Source: an uncultured Poribacteria bacterium
Lineage (GTDB): Bacteria; Poribacteria; WGA-4E; WGA-3G
NCBI GenBank assembly: GCA_951813545.1
Contig: OX638352.1
Coordinates: 5,427,966 to 5,491,965 of the forward strand
Direction of reading: 5' to 3'
Length of the DNA stretch: 64,000 nucleotides
Part shown: piece by piece, positions 62,928 through 64,000 of the stretch
How positions within the stretch are numbered: the first letter of the stretch is position 1
Layout: each line of letters starts with the position of its first letter
The notes under the pieces: model-generated
Database searches by the model: none
What the model was told of the DNA's origin: nothing
The model's input: only the letters and a program-made list of their open reading frames with translations
Translations under genes and position numbers: made by a program

Positions 62928-64000
62928 CTATTCAGAAATTGCAATCAGCATATTACGGGTTACAATGTAAAGCACCCCGTCTTTTGCTACAGGTGTCGTA
63001 TAGACAGCACTGCCCATGTTAGTTTCAAACAACACTTGCTCAGTCTTCCCTGCTTTTAGAATTATAACATCACCATCTTCGTCGCCGAGGTAAATCTTGC
63101 CGTCCACGACATAGGGCGAGCCCCAAATTGCGGCGAAGGTATCGTGCTTCCAAAAGAGATCCCCTGTGTTCACATCCAAGCAGTAAAGGAACCCACTCAG
63201 ATCAGAAATATAGAGCAGTCCATCAGCAATCGCTACAGTGGACATCGTGCGATTGAACTGTTCATCACCAAAGTGCCAGATACCTGCAGTTTCGGTGACA
63301 TCGCCAGTTTGTGAAGCATCGATGCACCAGAGATGGCCTACACCTTCACCGTGCTCTGGATCTTGTCCAACAGCAATAAAGACCTTGTCGTCATAAACAA
63401 CAGGGGTTGAGATGATGTTGTTGCGAGTACCGCGTCCACCGAGTTCCCAAACGGAATTTTTCGGGTTGCAGTCAAACTTCCAGATAATGTCCCCGGTCTC
63501 CGGTGCAAAGGCGTATACCCAGCCATCGCCGCCGGGGATGATAACCTGTGGGACACCCTTGATAACACCGTAAGCAGGGTTTGACCACTGCCCGTGTAGT
63601 ATATTTTCAGCGGGAGAGGCATCTTCCCAAACAAGTTCTCCCGTGTTCTTATTCAAAGCGATGAAAGACGGTGCATCAGGTGAAGGGATATGGATATGCC
63701 CTTCATCAACACCGTTACTCGTCTCTAAGAAGAGGAGATCACCGACAGCAAGCGGAGAACAAGTCGCGAGATTGTGTGGAAAGACATCCAACTCATCCAT
63801 CATATCGTAACTCCAGATGATGTCCCCATCAATCTCACTTGTTTCAGTTTCGTCGGTAAAGGGACCGTCGTTTTCACCATCAAGGAAACCCTCGGTATCA
63901 ACACAGACGACTTCACAACGGTTGGAGATATAGTAGAGCCGATCCCCTTCAATAAATGGCGTGGAACAGATTCCCTGCAGGGGCCAGTCGTTCACACGTC
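62928..64000 (-). CDS. PQQ-like beta-propeller repeat protein (cut by right edge)
   Basis: At least 357 residues; the frame is open to the last base, so the N-terminus and any signal peptide are outside the window. WD-like PQQ blades are clear: FIALNKNTGELVWEDASPAE, GWVYAFAPETGDIIWKFDCN, GHLWCIDASQTGDVTETAGI, GFLYCLDVNTGDLFWKHDTF. The family includes BamB-like scaffolds and quinoprotein dehydrogenases; no redox cofactor residues can be judged from this part. A GTG at 63995 is unlikely to be the real start. Confidence 0.9.
   Translation of the reverse strand, partial: RVNDWPLQGICSTPFIEGDRLYYISNRCEVVCVDTEGFLDGENDGPFTDETETSEIDGDIIWSYDMMDELDVFPHNLATCSPLAVGDLLFLETSNGVDEGHIHIPSPDAPSFIALNKNTGELVWEDASPAENILHGQWSNPAYGVIKGVPQVIIPGGDGWVYAFAPETGDIIWKFDCNPKNSVWELGGRGTRNNIISTPVVYDDKVFIAVGQDPEHGEGVGHLWCIDASQTGDVTETAGIWHFGDEQFNRTMSTVAIADGLLYISDLSGFLYCLDVNTGDLFWKHDTFAAIWGSPYVVDGKIYLGDEDGDVIILKAGKTEQVLFETNMGSAVYTTPVAKDGVLYIVTRNMLIAISE

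Overview
The window reads as one contig from a Gram-negative, non-proteobacterial environmental bacterium. The closest match in style is Candidatus Poribacteria. This rests on gene content (Gfo/Idh/MocA, sulfatase, mandelate-racemase, DUF6785, DUF1854, DUF4159, LRR plus dockerin proteins, a TonB receptor operon, a predicted selenoprotein) and on very abundant short palindromic intergenic repeats. It is an inference; there is no rRNA marker here. I found no tRNA, rRNA or CRISPR array.

Layout. 1-5.2 kb: edge-truncated IS4-type transposase, a Gfo/Idh/MocA oxidoreductase, a DUF6785-type membrane protein, a MITE-like element and a DHFR-family protein. 5.2-7.6 kb: hflK-hflC, separated by a repeat array. 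7.9-18.8 kb: a type I restriction-modification locus on the minus strand in the order hsdM, secreted discoidin-like protein, AAA ATPase, PIN nuclease, hsdS, Rpn-family nuclease with a duplicated tail, hsdR. 19.7-20.9 kb: a complete IS5-like element whose transposase needs a frameshift on a T9 run. 21-27.3 kb: bioD, a GlmU-like nucleotidyltransferase, a lactate-racemase-like gene and minCDE. 27.4-30.3 kb: HAD phosphatase, orphan MalK-type ATPase, polyprenol/diacylglycerol kinase-like gene. 30.7-36.9 kb: TonB-dependent receptor, two lipoproteins and a TonB protein ending at a clear terminator. 37-44.8 kb: UMF1-type transporter, katG, a DUF5916 outer-membrane protein and an enolase-superfamily enzyme. 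45.4-49.8 kb: ABC exporter, DUF1854 and DUF4159 genes. 49.9-64 kb, all minus strand: STAS protein, membrane protein, dipeptidase, sulfatase, aldehyde dehydrogenase, a frameshifted LRR/glycosidase/dockerin gene, a beta-propeller protein, a selenoprotein with an in-frame UGA and a bSECIS-like hairpin, a toxin-antitoxin pair, an adenylate-forming ligase, a PD-(D/E)XK-like protein and a PQQ-type propeller cut by the right edge.

The most interesting structure is the restriction locus. Copies of the hsdM 3' end lie just before the AAA gene and just before hsdS, so the AAA-PIN pair looks like a defence cassette slotted between hsdM and hsdS. The adjacent Rpn nuclease has an internal start (intragenic antitoxin architecture) and that C-terminal part is also present as a free-standing duplicate. 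The same 3'-end duplication pattern recurs at the adenylate-forming ligase, where it brackets a toxin-antitoxin pair, and at the kinase gene. A second strong signal is the UGA-containing redox gene. A third is a family of palindromes and a repeated ribosome-binding leader spread across the intergenic regions.
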